A stretch of 64,000 nt of DNA from Croceivirga lutea (GCF_014235875.1 NZ_JACJUK010000001.1:496001-560000); one strand, 5' to 3'; shown: positions 1 to 8,882, counted from the first letter of the stretch. Made by a program: numbers and translations. Notes: a model not told the origin generated them from the sequence alone.

Positions 1-640
1 GTGGCTCAAAATTTTCGATGGTTCCTAAAGCTTCAATAATTTTTAATTGTTGCCATTCACTTATAGGATATTTGGCAGTGTCTAAAATCTTATTAATTCC
101 CTTTGGACTAAGCTTAACTGTGGCTAATTCTGCCTGGCGGCGAACAACAGCAAGACGGTGATTTATTTTTTTGGCAATTAGTAAGAAGGTTTCTTCCACC
201 TCCATTTCAGTAAGTTCACGAATACCTTTGCTAACAACTTCCCATCGCCAACTGTTTAATCGCTCTAACGAATGGTGATGTAATTCTAACTCGCGATACA
301 ATATTAATAAGCGTTCACGAACTTCACCAGAAACATCTTTTTGAAGGTCATACAGAATTTCACCCAAGGTTTTTCTAAACTCCGGGTAACGTAGTTTTTC
401 TCTGATAGCAATCTTCAATTTAATATACTCCTTTTGTTCGTTTACCGGGTCTTCATTGGTATGAAAAAGAAAATTACTAATAACGGGAGCTAGCTCTTCT
501 CTTAAGGCTTCTCTTTTCTTTTTAAGGTTCAAATAGAACTTTCGATACAGAAAAACCGAGATAAAATAAAGACCACCCAACACTAAAAATAAATAGGTCA
601 GGGTCCAAAGTAGGTCTATATGTGGATTTGGTAATTCTAT
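1..640 (-). CDS. HEAT-repeat-like membrane protein, C-terminus cut by window edge
   Basis: I translated the minus strand by hand: an open frame runs from about 640 to the left edge (about 213 residues) without a stop. It begins with a short tail, one membrane segment (around LFLVLGGLYFISVFLY), a basic stretch (KKKRE) and then helical, charged repeats resembling HEAT repeats. The C-terminus lies outside the window. No ATG, GTG or TTG precedes the membrane segment; an in-frame TAA lies five codons upstream of an ATA at 640-638, the only plausible start before the helix (a CTG further in would cut into it). It follows the response regulator gene after 42 bases, so co-transcription is likely. In related flavobacteria such a protein sits between a response regulator and a glycosyltransferase; that role is inference. 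Function unknown. Confidence 0.7.
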   Translation of the reverse strand, partial: MELPNPHIDLLWTLTYLFLVLGGLYFISVFLYRKFYLNLKKKREALREELAPVISNFLFHTNEDPVNEQKEYIKLKIAIREKLRYPEFRKTLGEILYDLQKDVSGEVRERLLILYRELELHHHSLERLNSWRWEVVSKGIRELTEMEVEETFLLIAKKINHRLAVVRRQAELATVKLSPKGINKILDTAKYPISEWQQLKIIEALGTIENFEP

Positions 641-682
641 GTTGTAGGTATATTAAAAAGGTTTTGGGACAATTAACTTATT

Positions 683-1060
683 TCATACGCTTACCCTACT
701 TAATTCTTTAGCAAGCCGTATAGAAAGTTCGTTAGGGCTTATTGGTTTAGGTATAAAATCGTTAGCACCCATTTTAAAGGCGCTAAGAATATTCTCATCA
801 TTAGAAGCTGCTGAAATTAGAATAATAGGCACATCTGATTTTAGCTCGTTTCTAACATAGTCGATAAGTTCAATACCCGAGAAATAGGGCATCATAACAT
901 CGCAGACAATTGCGTCTGGAATACCTTGTTCAAGGGCTTCTTTAACAGCTTTGCCATCGTGAATTTGGTTTACCTGGTAGCCTTCTTTTCTAAGGCGATA
1001 AACCAATAATGAGGCTAACATTTGGTCATCCTCTGCGAATAAAATTTTCTTATTTTCCAC
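683..1060 (-). CDS. single-domain response regulator (CheY-like)
   Basis: The 125-residue product is one receiver domain with no output domain. The acidic pair is E10-D11-D12, the phospho-acceptor is D54 in the CDVMMP motif, the switch residue is S83 and the invariant lysine is K105 in PKP. The start codon is GTG, lying inside the last codons of the upstream hybrid kinase gene (11-base overlap), so the two are translationally coupled and very probably a phosphorelay pair: the kinase ends in an Hpt domain that could pass phosphate to this protein. Lacking an output domain, it probably acts by protein contact, perhaps on the neighbouring membrane protein. Family assignment is firm; the target is unknown. 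Confidence 0.9.
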   Translation of the reverse strand: MENKKILFAEDDQMLASLLVYRLRKEGYQVNQIHDGKAVKEALEQGIPDAIVCDVMMPYFSGIELIDYVRNELKSDVPIILISAASNDENILSAFKMGANDFIPKPISPNELSIRLAKELSRVSV

Positions 1061-2807
1061 TTTTTGGGGGCTTTAGTAGGTTAAGATTTGTATTAATTTG
1101 ATGTTGAATTTGGGGATATTCATCTAAAAAAGCATGATATACTTTTTTTATAGTTTCAAATTTGTCTTTTGATTTTGCCAAGTTTTCCATTTCCACAGCA
1201 AGATCAAATAATCCGTCTGCATGAACTAGTTGTAAACTAGATTTTATTTTATGGGTGGCGAACTCAATTCCTTTATAGTTTTTTTCGTGGGTATGCACCC
1301 TAATGGCACCAATGAATTCAATTATATTCTGTTCAAAAATACCAAGGAATTCTCCCAGTAAGTCTGCATTTTCTAGACATTCTTTATACAAGGGCAAAAT
1401 ATTTACCGTAGCACCACTTACCAATTGGCTTTCAATAATTTTGGTGTTTGAAGTATTCGGTATATTATCGGTGGTTAAATCAACAATCTTTTGTTTAAGC
1501 TCATTGATTAAATAGGGTTTTAGCAAATAATCGTTAATACCAGCGTTTACACATTTTTCTTTATCGGTAACCGATATATCTGCAGAAACAGCTAACAAGG
1601 GTAGGTTTTTAATTACGGTATTCTTGTGACTACGAATCTTCTCTGCTATTTCAAAGCCATTTAAAATGGGTAAACGTAAATCTAGAAGTACCAAATCAAC
1701 TGGATTTTCCTCCAAAAATTTAAGTCCTTCTACCCCATTGCTTGCCACGGCAACATTACACGAATTAATTTCTAATTGTTGTTTGAATAACTTCTGATTC
1801 AGCAAGTTATCCTCGATAACTAAAATATTTTTTTGTGAAAGTTCAACGGCAGTTTTAGGTTCAAAATGATTGCGCACTTCGGCATCAGAAATCGTATCAT
1901 TATGTTCAAAGTCCAGTTCAAAAGTAAAAGTGGTGCCTCTTCCAAGAATGCTGGCTACTTTAATTAAGCCGCCCTGTTTTTCTATGATTTGTTTTACGAT
2001 ACTAAGTCCGAGGCCTGTACCACCGTAGTTTGCTGCCGTAGTGTCTTCAGCTTGTTGATAGGTTTCGAAAATACGTTTAATGTTTTCTTCAGAAATTCCA
2101 ATACCCGTATCAATAACATCAAACTGTAATCTAACCTTACCTTTTTTGGCATGCTTAAATTTGATATTCAAGGTAATGTTACCTTTTTCAACAAACTTTA
2201 CAGCATTACCCATAAGATTTAGTAATACTTGACTTAGCTTAGATGGGTCACCAATAAGAATTTCTGGGATTTTGGAATCAACCAAAGTATGCACCGTAAC
2301 CGCTTTGTCAACAATCAAAGTTTCACTTAAAAACTTAATTTCTTCAACCATGTTTTTTAAACGAAATGGGATAGCCTCAAAACGTTCTTGGCCTGCTGCA
2401 ATTTTAGAAAATTCGAGCAATTCATTAATAATCACCATTAGATTGTTAGACGTTGAAGATAGAGCGCTTACAAGGTCTTCTTGAATAGCATCTAGTTGCG
2501 TATCTTTAAGTAAATCAATAAAACCTACAATACCATTTAATGGGGTTCTTATTTCATGACTTACATTGGCAATTAGAGAAGTTTCTTTAGCATAGGCATC
2601 AATAGATTTTTTGTTAGATTTTGCTGTTGATGACGATGAAGAAGAAACTATAACATCACCAAACATTTTGGCCTCTAAATGATTCTTAAAATCTAAGAAT
2701 GAATTTTTCAAATTAGTAGCCTCAGAACCATTCAATTCTGAGAATGAAAAATGCTCTAATCCCTTCTCTAGTTTTTCTAAATGCGCTAATAAATCTCTAC
2801 TCTCCAA
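1050..2807 (-). CDS. soluble hybrid histidine kinase (HisKA-HATPase-REC-Hpt)
   Basis: The 585-residue protein has no membrane segment. Order: a coiled N-terminal region with a six-serine stretch (about 1-70), HisKA with H84 in NVSHEIRTPLNG, HATPase with N201 and the G boxes DTGIG and GGTGLGLSI, a receiver with D376 in LLDLRLP and K430, and a C-terminal Hpt domain with H519 in ATHKIKSS. Phosphate should pass H84 to D376 to H519 and then to the single-domain regulator next door. The start is TTG at 2807-2805; no ATG occurs before residue 48, which would remove part of the N-terminal coil, so TTG is preferred. The absence of a sensor domain means the input must come through partner proteins, possibly the HEAT-type membrane protein downstream. 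Confidence 0.92.
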   Translation of the reverse strand: MESRDLLAHLEKLEKGLEHFSFSELNGSEATNLKNSFLDFKNHLEAKMFGDVIVSSSSSSTAKSNKKSIDAYAKETSLIANVSHEIRTPLNGIVGFIDLLKDTQLDAIQEDLVSALSSTSNNLMVIINELLEFSKIAAGQERFEAIPFRLKNMVEEIKFLSETLIVDKAVTVHTLVDSKIPEILIGDPSKLSQVLLNLMGNAVKFVEKGNITLNIKFKHAKKGKVRLQFDVIDTGIGISEENIKRIFETYQQAEDTTAANYGGTGLGLSIVKQIIEKQGGLIKVASILGRGTTFTFELDFEHNDTISDAEVRNHFEPKTAVELSQKNILVIEDNLLNQKLFKQQLEINSCNVAVASNGVEGLKFLEENPVDLVLLDLRLPILNGFEIAEKIRSHKNTVIKNLPLLAVSADISVTDKEKCVNAGINDYLLKPYLINELKQKIVDLTTDNIPNTSNTKIIESQLVSGATVNILPLYKECLENADLLGEFLGIFEQNIIEFIGAIRVHTHEKNYKGIEFATHKIKSSLQLVHADGLFDLAVEMENLAKSKDKFETIKKVYHAFLDEYPQIQHQINTNLNLLKPPKSGK

Positions 2808-2964
2808 AAATAAAATTTTAACAAGTAATCAACTACAGACTGTTAACAATCTGGTTTTCTACCATTTAAAACTGCCTATTTGATGAAGCATTTCCAATAA
2901 AATGTTTCGGTATGGCTTTAATATGTTGTATAATGCCTTAAATTGTAGGTGTAATTCTTAGAAC

Positions 2965-4248
2965 ATGAAAAAAATACTACTCCTTGCTAGTCTAGCCTTT
3001 GCTATAAGCTGTGCTGAAAAGAAAGAAGAAAAGAAAGAAGACATTGTCGCAAAAGCAGAACGAATTCACAAAGCAGTAATTACTTTAGACACGCATTGTG
3101 ATATTAATGTAAGCAACTTTACAGATAGTATCAATTATGCCCAAAACCTTGAAACACAGGTAGATTTGCCTAAAATGATTGAAGGAGGGCTTGATGTTGC
3201 TTGGTTTATTGTTTATACCGGTCAGGATACCCTTTCTGCCGAAGGGTACAAAAAAGCGTCAGAAAATGCTATGTCTAAGTTTAAAGCTATACATGATTTG
3301 TGTGAAACCTTTGCTCCTGATAAAATCAATTTAGCAGTTACCGCTGAGGAAGCTCGCAAAATACATGCAAGCGGCAAAAAAGTAGCTATGATTGGAGTGG
3401 AAAACGCGTATCCCATAGGTGAAGACCTCTCAAAATTTGAAGAATACTATGATTTAGGGGCAAGATATATTTCATTATCACACAATGGTCATAGTCAATT
3501 TTGTGATTCTAACACAGGTGAAGAAGATGATGTTTGGTTATACAACGGTTTAAGTGAACTAGGAAAAGAAGCTGTAAATGAGATGAATAGATTAGGTATT
3601 ATGATAGATGTTTCACACCCATCTGAAGAATCTATGAAACAAATGATAGCTTTATCTAAGGCCCCAATTATAGCTTCACATTCTTCAGCAAGAGCATTAT
3701 GTGACCACAGTAGAAATTTAACAGATGAGCAATTAGATTTGATGAAAGAAAACGGTGGTGTAGTACAAACAGTTGCATTTAGTGCGTATTTAAATACCGA
3801 AAAACACGAAGCAAGAGCCGCTTACATGAAAGATATCTACGCAAAAGTAGCAGACAGTTTAGGTATTAACTGGTACGAACGCTCTCAATTAAAAGACTTA
3901 ACGCCTGAAGAACGTAAATCATTTTTTGGCAACTATAGAAAGGTAATGGCCATTGGAAAAGATTTGGTTAAAAACAGTTCAGAGGCCCCACCAGCAGTAA
4001 ATGTGAGCGATTTTGTTGACCACATAGATTATATGGTCGAAAAAATGGGCATAGACCACGTGGGCATAAGCTCAGATTTTGATGGTGGTGGCGGAATTGA
4101 AGGTTGGTCAGACGCTTCTGAAACCTTCAATGTAACGCTTGAACTGGTCAAAAGAGGGTATACTGAAGAACAAATACGCAAGCTCTGGGGTGAAAATCTC
4201 TTACGCGTATTAGATGAAGTTCAAGCTATTGCTTCTGAGATGAACTAA
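2965..4248 (+). CDS. M19 family membrane dipeptidase, lipoprotein
   Basis: The 427-residue product begins with a lipoprotein signal peptide ending in AISC, cysteine 16, followed by a Lys/Glu-rich linker. The rest matches renal-type dipeptidase (peptidase M19), a binuclear zinc enzyme that hydrolyses dipeptides, sometimes with D-residues. Visible metal and substrate residues are H44 and D46 (DTHCD), E146 (GVENA), H218 (DVSHPS), H239 (ASHSS) and D371-x-D373 near the C-terminus. It probably sits on the cell envelope facing the periplasm. It stands alone on the plus strand and its last 23 bases overlap, tail to tail, the thioesterase gene. Assignment is confident; actual substrate is not visible. 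Confidence 0.93.
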   Translation: MKKILLLASLAFAISCAEKKEEKKEDIVAKAERIHKAVITLDTHCDINVSNFTDSINYAQNLETQVDLPKMIEGGLDVAWFIVYTGQDTLSAEGYKKASENAMSKFKAIHDLCETFAPDKINLAVTAEEARKIHASGKKVAMIGVENAYPIGEDLSKFEEYYDLGARYISLSHNGHSQFCDSNTGEEDDVWLYNGLSELGKEAVNEMNRLGIMIDVSHPSEESMKQMIALSKAPIIASHSSARALCDHSRNLTDEQLDLMKENGGVVQTVAFSAYLNTEKHEARAAYMKDIYAKVADSLGINWYERSQLKDLTPEERKSFFGNYRKVMAIGKDLVKNSSEAPPAVNVSDFVDHIDYMVEKMGIDHVGISSDFDGGGGIEGWSDASETFNVTLELVKRGYTEEQIRKLWGENLLRVLDEVQAIASEMN

Positions 4249-4657
4249 TTGCATTTTGTTCTTTTGCTGCCTTAGCTAACCTTTCTTCAACATATTCAAC
4301 TTTTGTTTTGCCATGAGGTAATGGTTGACCATCTTCATTAAGGTTAACAATTATAACGTTGTCTACGGTAAGTATAGTTTCGTGAGTCATCTTATTTCGA
4401 ACCTCGCAATTGAGGTTTAAAGATGACTTACCAAATTTTACAGCTTCAATACCAATTTCAATAACATCACCAGCAACCGCAGTACTCATAAAGTTTATCT
4501 CTGATATGTATTTGGTAACCACTTTTTTATTCTCTAATTGAATCATGGCATACATAACGGCTTCTTCATCTAGCCAAGACAGCACTCTACCTCCGAATAA
4601 GGTGCCATTAGCATTTAAATCTTCGGGTTTTACCCATCTTCTCGAATGAAACTTCAT
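4226..4657 (-). CDS. acyl-CoA thioesterase, YciA/BACH hotdog family
   Basis: The 143-residue protein is a single hotdog domain. The signature NANGTLFGGRVLSWLDEEA is the active-site helix and loop of YciA/cytosolic acyl-CoA hydrolases, which split acyl-CoA to free acid and CoA; the acidic residues in WLDEE lie where the catalytic Asp sits. The C-terminal tail is charged and may be disordered. Cytoplasmic. The gene converges with and overlaps the dipeptidase gene by 23 bases, so each transcript carries antisense to the other's 3' end. Chain-length preference cannot be read from sequence. Confidence 0.88.
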   Translation of the reverse strand: MKFHSRRWVKPEDLNANGTLFGGRVLSWLDEEAVMYAMIQLENKKVVTKYISEINFMSTAVAGDVIEIGIEAVKFGKSSLNLNCEVRNKMTHETILTVDNVIIVNLNEDGQPLPHGKTKVEYVEERLAKAAKEQNAISSSQKQ

Positions 4658-4856
4658 GTCTTAGTGTTTGCAGCAAAATTATTCAATTATAAACGTTAGC
4701 AATTTGTTTTATGACAAGTTTAGATTAACAATTTTCAATAAAAAATTCTTGATAACTTTAAAATGACAAATCCATAAAAAATGGAATATGATATTAGGAA
4801 ATTGAAAAGCTTGTAGTTGATTAAGGCAGGGTTAAATAAGATTAAATTGTTCATAT

Positions 4857-4873
4857 CATAGTTGAAAACTATG
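4857..4873. promoter_or_regulatory. short inverted repeat upstream of the 135-residue gene
   Basis: CATAGTT and AACTATG form a perfect 7-bp inverted repeat around GAA, 56 bases before the ATG at 4929. A TACCTTTA box at 4907-4914 resembles the Bacteroidota -7 element and lies between the repeat and the gene. The repeat could be an operator or only a weak hairpin. The remainder of the 4658-4928 gap holds nothing recognisable. Confidence 0.25.
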
Positions 4874-4928
4874 TTAAACACTACGCTACCTATTCTAATC
4901 TATCGTTACCTTTATTAAAACTACAAAG

Positions 4929-5336
4929 ATGGACACGAGGTCATCCCACCTGCTAAAAATTCGTCCAACATTGAGGTCTGCAAAAGTAGACAGCTATACC
5001 TCGGACGAAGAGTACTTTCAAAATGTAACTTTAAGACCTGTAATTAAATTTCAAAACTTTTTGCTTTTAGAAGCTTTTAAAAATTATATTAGAAAGCATA
5101 AAGACAAGTTTTATGAACTAAATACAGAGGGGCGATTAAAGTATATTGAGAAATCTATTCAAAAAGATATCAAGTTTAGAAACGCTTTAAAAGGAATGAT
5201 AATCGGCCAGTTCACTGTTGAGGAATACCAAGTCTATATTGAAAATTCATCTGCCCTAAATAAGCGTATGATGAATATGGTAATTGAAAGACTTAAAGAC
5301 CAAGTTCAGTTATTAGAGCGAGAAGTACTTGTTTAA
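4929..5336 (+). CDS. conserved flavobacterial protein of unknown function, 135 aa
   Basis: I recognise this only as a small protein conserved in Flavobacteriaceae; no assigned domain is evident. It has no signal peptide or membrane segment, is rich in Lys, Glu and aromatic residues, and is predicted mostly helical, ending in a heptad-like stretch (ERLKDQVQLLEREV). The ATG at 4929 follows a possible -7 box. Its last four bases overlap the stop of the DUF2461 gene on the other strand. A cytoplasmic, possibly oligomeric role is a guess from the helical C-terminus. Confidence 0.75.
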   Translation: MDTRSSHLLKIRPTLRSAKVDSYTSDEEYFQNVTLRPVIKFQNFLLLEAFKNYIRKHKDKFYELNTEGRLKYIEKSIQKDIKFRNALKGMIIGQFTVEEYQVYIENSSALNKRMMNMVIERLKDQVQLLEREVLV

Positions 5337-6004
5337 AGCAATGACTCCCCATTTAAATTGGTGGTTAAAATTGAACTCATAAGGTCAAAATAAGGTCTTA
5401 TGGCTCTAAAAGATTCGTCAATTTCTTTGCTAAAGTCCGGTGACAACACTTGAGCATCTGTAAAATTTCGAGTGAAAATGAACTGCTTTTTACGAATAAG
5501 AGCAATGTTTTCATGGGTTTTGTCAAAACCTTTCGGAGCAGTTTTTAATTCGTCTCCCTGCATTTCACCCCAAATATCTTTAAAGGCTTTATTAGTGATA
5601 ATAGCTTCTAATTCTGAGGTGTCTAGCTCCCATTCTTTCCTAATTCTAAGCAAATCTTCTTTTTCTGGTCCCCAAAACCCAGTTGCAATAAAAGTTTCAC
5701 CTGGTTTTATTCTTACGTAATATCCACCGCGCAACGCAGCTCCAAGTCTAGAAAAAGAGCCTGCAAAATGCGGTTTATAAGGCGTTTTATCTTTTGAGAA
5801 TCTTACATCTCTATAAATTCGAAACAACTTTGTTTTTTCTATAGCATCATGCTTATCTAAATCTAATCGAACTGCGTTATAAAATTCTTTTACGTCTGCT
5901 TGAATTGTTTTAAATCTAGATTTGTTTTCATTAAACCACTCTCGATTGTTGTTTTGGTTTAATTCTTTTAAGAATTCAAAGATTTCTTTTGTAATGATAT
6001 GCAT
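5333..6004 (-). CDS. DUF2461 family protein
   Basis: The 223-residue product matches the DUF2461/TIGR02453 family: N-terminal FLKELNQNNNREWFNENK, then RIYRDVRFSKDKTPYK and the central GGYYVRIKPGE strand are typical. Length is usual for the family, whose biochemical role is unknown. Cytoplasmic, with no signal peptide. It is transcribed divergently from the cysteine genes across a 97-base gap and converges with the 135-residue gene with a 4-base overlap. Confidence 0.88.
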   Translation of the reverse strand: MHIITKEIFEFLKELNQNNNREWFNENKSRFKTIQADVKEFYNAVRLDLDKHDAIEKTKLFRIYRDVRFSKDKTPYKPHFAGSFSRLGAALRGGYYVRIKPGETFIATGFWGPEKEDLLRIRKEWELDTSELEAIITNKAFKDIWGEMQGDELKTAPKGFDKTHENIALIRKKQFIFTRNFTDAQVLSPDFSKEIDESFRAIRPYFDLMSSILTTNLNGESLL

Positions 6005-6101
6005 TCGAATACGATTAATTCATTGATTTTATGCTAAAGTTAACCAATGGCAGTTTGTCAATTGACTATTTTTAACTTTTCGTGTTTCAATCATCAATAT
6101 A

Positions 6102-6893
6102 ATGAACAAGACAGAGATAATAAACCAACTCAAAAAACACAAAAAACAACCTTTCTTAGATTTTAGGTTAAAGTCCAAGACTGAAGAATTCACAAATAGG
6201 TTGTTCAACACTTTATTTGATATAAATACACCTTTAGAAGAAAATCTAAATCAATTAAAAAAAGATTTTAAACAATTAGTTGACTTGGCTTGCTGGGAAG
6301 CTGAAAAACCTTGTAGTAAAATTTGGGATAGATATGTTGCTAAACTGCCAAATATTCTAGAATTGTTGAATAAAGATGCAGAAGCTACACTTAACTGTGA
6401 CCCGGCATCTTTAAGCATTGAAGAGGTTTATATGGCGTATCCTGGTTTTTACGCTATTGCAATTTATCGCTTGTCACATGAGTTATATGCTGAAGGATTT
6501 CCACTAGTTCCGCGATTAATGACAGAATATGCGCATAGACAAACAGGTGTTGATATTAACCCAGGTGCACAAATAGGTGAATCTTTTCATATAGACCATG
6601 GCACTGGGGTAGTAATTGGCGAAACCGCAGTTATTAGAAATAATGTAAAAATATATCAAGGGGTTACCTTAGGCGGATTGTATGTTGCAAAAAATCTTCA
6701 AAAAATTAAGCGCCACCCCACCATTGAAAACAACGTAACTATCTATGCAAATGCTACAATTTTAGGCGGAGATACCATTATTGGAGAAAACACCATAATT
6801 GGGGGTAATGCATGGGTTACGGCTTCAATACCTGCAAACTCTACTGTATTTCATACCCCAGAAATAAAAATAAAAACTACTACGGATGCCTAA
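6102..6893 (+). CDS. cysE: serine O-acetyltransferase
   Basis: The 263-residue enzyme acetylates L-serine with acetyl-CoA, the first step of cysteine synthesis. A helical N-terminal half (to about 140) is followed by a left-handed beta-helix of hexapeptide repeats. The active-site segment HIDHGTG lies at 163-169, followed by GETAVI and the YQGVTLGG loop. The short C-terminal tail ends in EIKIKTTTDA; in CysE the C-terminus binds cysteine synthase, but the usual terminal isoleucine is absent here. It overlaps the cysteine synthase gene by 8 bases, so the two are one operon. Confidence 0.92.
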   Translation: MNKTEIINQLKKHKKQPFLDFRLKSKTEEFTNRLFNTLFDINTPLEENLNQLKKDFKQLVDLACWEAEKPCSKIWDRYVAKLPNILELLNKDAEATLNCDPASLSIEEVYMAYPGFYAIAIYRLSHELYAEGFPLVPRLMTEYAHRQTGVDINPGAQIGESFHIDHGTGVVIGETAVIRNNVKIYQGVTLGGLYVAKNLQKIKRHPTIENNVTIYANATILGGDTIIGENTIIGGNAWVTASIPANSTVFHTPEIKIKTTTDA

Positions 6894-7770
6894 ACATATA
6901 CTTGACCTCATTGGCAATACTCCATTAGTTGCTTCTAAGGTTTTAAATACCAATCCGAATGTAAATGTGCTTTTTAAACTAGAGGGTCAAAATCCTGGAG
7001 GTAGTGTAAAAGACCGCCCTGCATATAATATGATTAAATGTGGATTAGAACGTGGTGATTTTGATAAAAGCACCCAACTAATAGAAGCCACTAGTGGCAA
7101 TACTGGTATTGGTTTAGCTATGGTTGCTGGCATATTTGGCTTATCAATTGAGCTCGTTATGCCCGAAAATTCTACAAAAGAACGTGTGCAAACCATGGAA
7201 GCTTTTGGAGCTAAAGTAACCCTTACACCTGCAGATATTGGTATTGAAGGTGCGCGTGATTATGTTGAAAATAAGGTGAAAAAAGAAGGCTATTTTATGT
7301 TTGACCAATTTGGTAATGAAGACAATTGGAAAGCGCATTATAAAACTACCGGCCCTGAAATTTGGAGAGACACCAATGGAGAAGTTACTCATTTTGTGAG
7401 TAGTATGGGCACTACTGGTACCATTACAGGTACTTCAACCTATTTAAAAGAACAAAATAGTCAGGTTAAAATAATTGGCGTTCAACCCGAAGAAGGTGCG
7501 CGAATACCGGGTATTCGAAAATGGTCACCAGAATATATACCAAGTATTTACAATTCAAAAAAGGTGGATGATATACGTTATGTCTCTGAAGAAGAAGCAA
7601 TTGCTATGGCAAAGCGACTTGCCAAAGAAGAAGGTATATTTTCTGGAATGAGTAGTGGTGGTGCTGCGGTTGTAGCGTTGCGCATTGCCAAACAACTAGA
7701 AAGTGGCACTGTAGTTTCTATAGTTTGTGACCGTGGTGACCGGTATTTATCATCAGATATTTTTAAATAA
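6886..7770 (+). CDS. cysM: cysteine synthase, CysM type
   Basis: The 294-residue PLP enzyme makes cysteine from O-acetylserine and sulfide (or thiosulfate for CysM-type enzymes). Motifs: GNTPLV at 10-15, PLP-binding lysine K42 in GGSVKDRP, substrate loop TSGNTG, and the phosphate-binding stretch SSMGTTGTITG. The short length (about 295) and RPAYNMI after the lysine favour CysM over CysK. The ATG lies within the end of cysE; the operon ends in a strong hairpin directly after the stop codon. Confidence 0.9.
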   Translation: MPKHILDLIGNTPLVASKVLNTNPNVNVLFKLEGQNPGGSVKDRPAYNMIKCGLERGDFDKSTQLIEATSGNTGIGLAMVAGIFGLSIELVMPENSTKERVQTMEAFGAKVTLTPADIGIEGARDYVENKVKKEGYFMFDQFGNEDNWKAHYKTTGPEIWRDTNGEVTHFVSSMGTTGTITGTSTYLKEQNSQVKIIGVQPEEGARIPGIRKWSPEYIPSIYNSKKVDDIRYVSEEEAIAMAKRLAKEEGIFSGMSSGGAAVVALRIAKQLESGTVVSIVCDRGDRYLSSDIFK

Positions 7771-7799
7771 AAAAAGGTCTGCAAATTGCAGACCTTTTT
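7771..7799. terminator. bidirectional intrinsic terminator between cysM and 7822-8343
   Basis: AAAAAGGTCTGC and GCAGACCTTTTT form a perfect 12-bp stem around a five-base loop, with A and T tracts on the two sides. It can therefore end transcription of cysM rightwards and of the exported-protein gene leftwards. Confidence 0.9.
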
Positions 7800-7821
7800 C
7801 TTTTCCAAAGCAAGATTTATA

Positions 7822-8343
7822 TTATTTACTAGTATTCATTTTATTTTCTTCTTCAACTTTAAAGTTGATTTTGTTACCATCATCATCAGTATAAACGTAT
7901 GAAGTTTTATCAGCTTCATTTCTTTTAAACTTTTTCTGGTCTTCTAGCACTGTGATGTTTTTTCCGTCTTCTACCGCTAACACTAAATCTTTTTCTCTAC
8001 TTACTAAAGTAAAGTCTGTTCTTTCTTGTGCCATGTAACTAAACTTAATTTTTTCATCATAATTCATGTCACTATCGTTATCAATTTCAACGGTCTTTAC
8101 TACTATTTTTGGTGGGTAAATTCTATCACCATTTACCATACCCTCATCCTTTGGGTCTGTGGCCACTGCTCTTCTTACTTCAGTTGTAATTCGAACTGAA
8201 TTTGTAATTTTTTCACCATTTTTATATAAGGTGTATGTTTTTTCAGTGACTTCGCTATTACTTTCAGTTGGTATATCTTGTGCATTCAATCCGATTACGG
8301 CAAAAAATGCAGTTAGTAGTGTTACTTTATATATATTTTTCAT
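7822..8343 (-). CDS. exported hypothetical protein, 173 aa
   Basis: I do not recognise a domain. A clear Sec signal peptide (MKNIYKVTLLTAFFAVIGLNAQ, cleaved after about residue 21) is followed by an acidic, polar, beta-rich protein with many Asp, Glu, Lys and Thr and no cysteine in the mature part. A periplasmic or surface location is expected. It starts 38 bases after the Dps stop codon on the same strand and ends at the shared terminator, so it may be co-transcribed with dps and respond to the same stress; that is inference. Confidence 0.75.
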   Translation of the reverse strand: MKNIYKVTLLTAFFAVIGLNAQDIPTESNSEVTEKTYTLYKNGEKITNSVRITTEVRRAVATDPKDEGMVNGDRIYPPKIVVKTVEIDNDSDMNYDEKIKFSYMAQERTDFTLVSREKDLVLAVEDGKNITVLEDQKKFKRNEADKTSYVYTDDDGNKINFKVEEENKMNTSK

Positions 8344-8381
8344 TGTATAAAATTTTTAAGGTTAAACTTCTTTTTTTGTTA

Positions 8382-8882
8382 TTACTTGTTAGATACTGCT
8401 TTTAATTGCTCAGTTTGTTTTCTGTTCCATGCATCTAACATCCAGCTACTTTTTTCTAATTCTCTAATATAAGCTCCAATTAAATCAATAGTACCTTCAT
8501 CTGTTGCTGCTTCTGCCACTTCTACAACTTCATTCATTTGTTTAATTAAAATGGAGTGATTTTCTAGAATTTTGGCTACCATCTCATGGTCACTTAATGA
8601 CGACTCAGTTTCTTTAATTTTTGATAGTTTTAAATAGTCACTGTAGTTGCTCATTGGATGAAATCTCAAGGTCAAAATTCGCTCTGCGATTTCATCTATT
8701 TTTCCTCTTGCATCAATGTATAATTCTTCAAATTTGTTATGCAAGTCAAAAAAGTTTTCGCCTCTGATGTTCCAGTGAAAATTTCTTAAATTTTGGTAGT
8801 ATAGATGATAGTCAGCTAATAATTGGTTTAATTCAATTACTACATTAGATAACTTATCTTCATTTAGATTTAAATAATTCAT
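8382..8882 (-). CDS. dps: Dps-family ferritin, DNA protection in starvation
   Basis: The 166-residue protein is a Dps/miniferritin: twelve subunits form a shell that oxidises Fe(II) with hydrogen peroxide and stores it. The inter-subunit ferroxidase residues are all visible: H36 in RNFHWN, H48 and E52 in LHNKFEE, D63 and E67 in KIDEIAER. There is only a short, modestly charged N-terminus, so direct DNA binding is not certain. A good promoter lies about 90 bases upstream. The exported-protein gene follows closely. Confidence 0.93.
   Translation of the reverse strand: MNYLNLNEDKLSNVVIELNQLLADYHLYYQNLRNFHWNIRGENFFDLHNKFEELYIDARGKIDEIAERILTLRFHPMSNYSDYLKLSKIKETESSLSDHEMVAKILENHSILIKQMNEVVEVAEAATDEGTIDLIGAYIRELEKSSWMLDAWNRKQTEQLKAVSNK

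Noticed and set aside
82-300. Frameshift in the left-edge gene
   Set aside because: The frame reads through without a stop to the edge; only its start codon is unusual.
2805-2812. TATTTTTG box as promoter of the hybrid kinase
   Set aside because: It overlaps the TTG start codon of that gene, so it could not drive the full-length protein.
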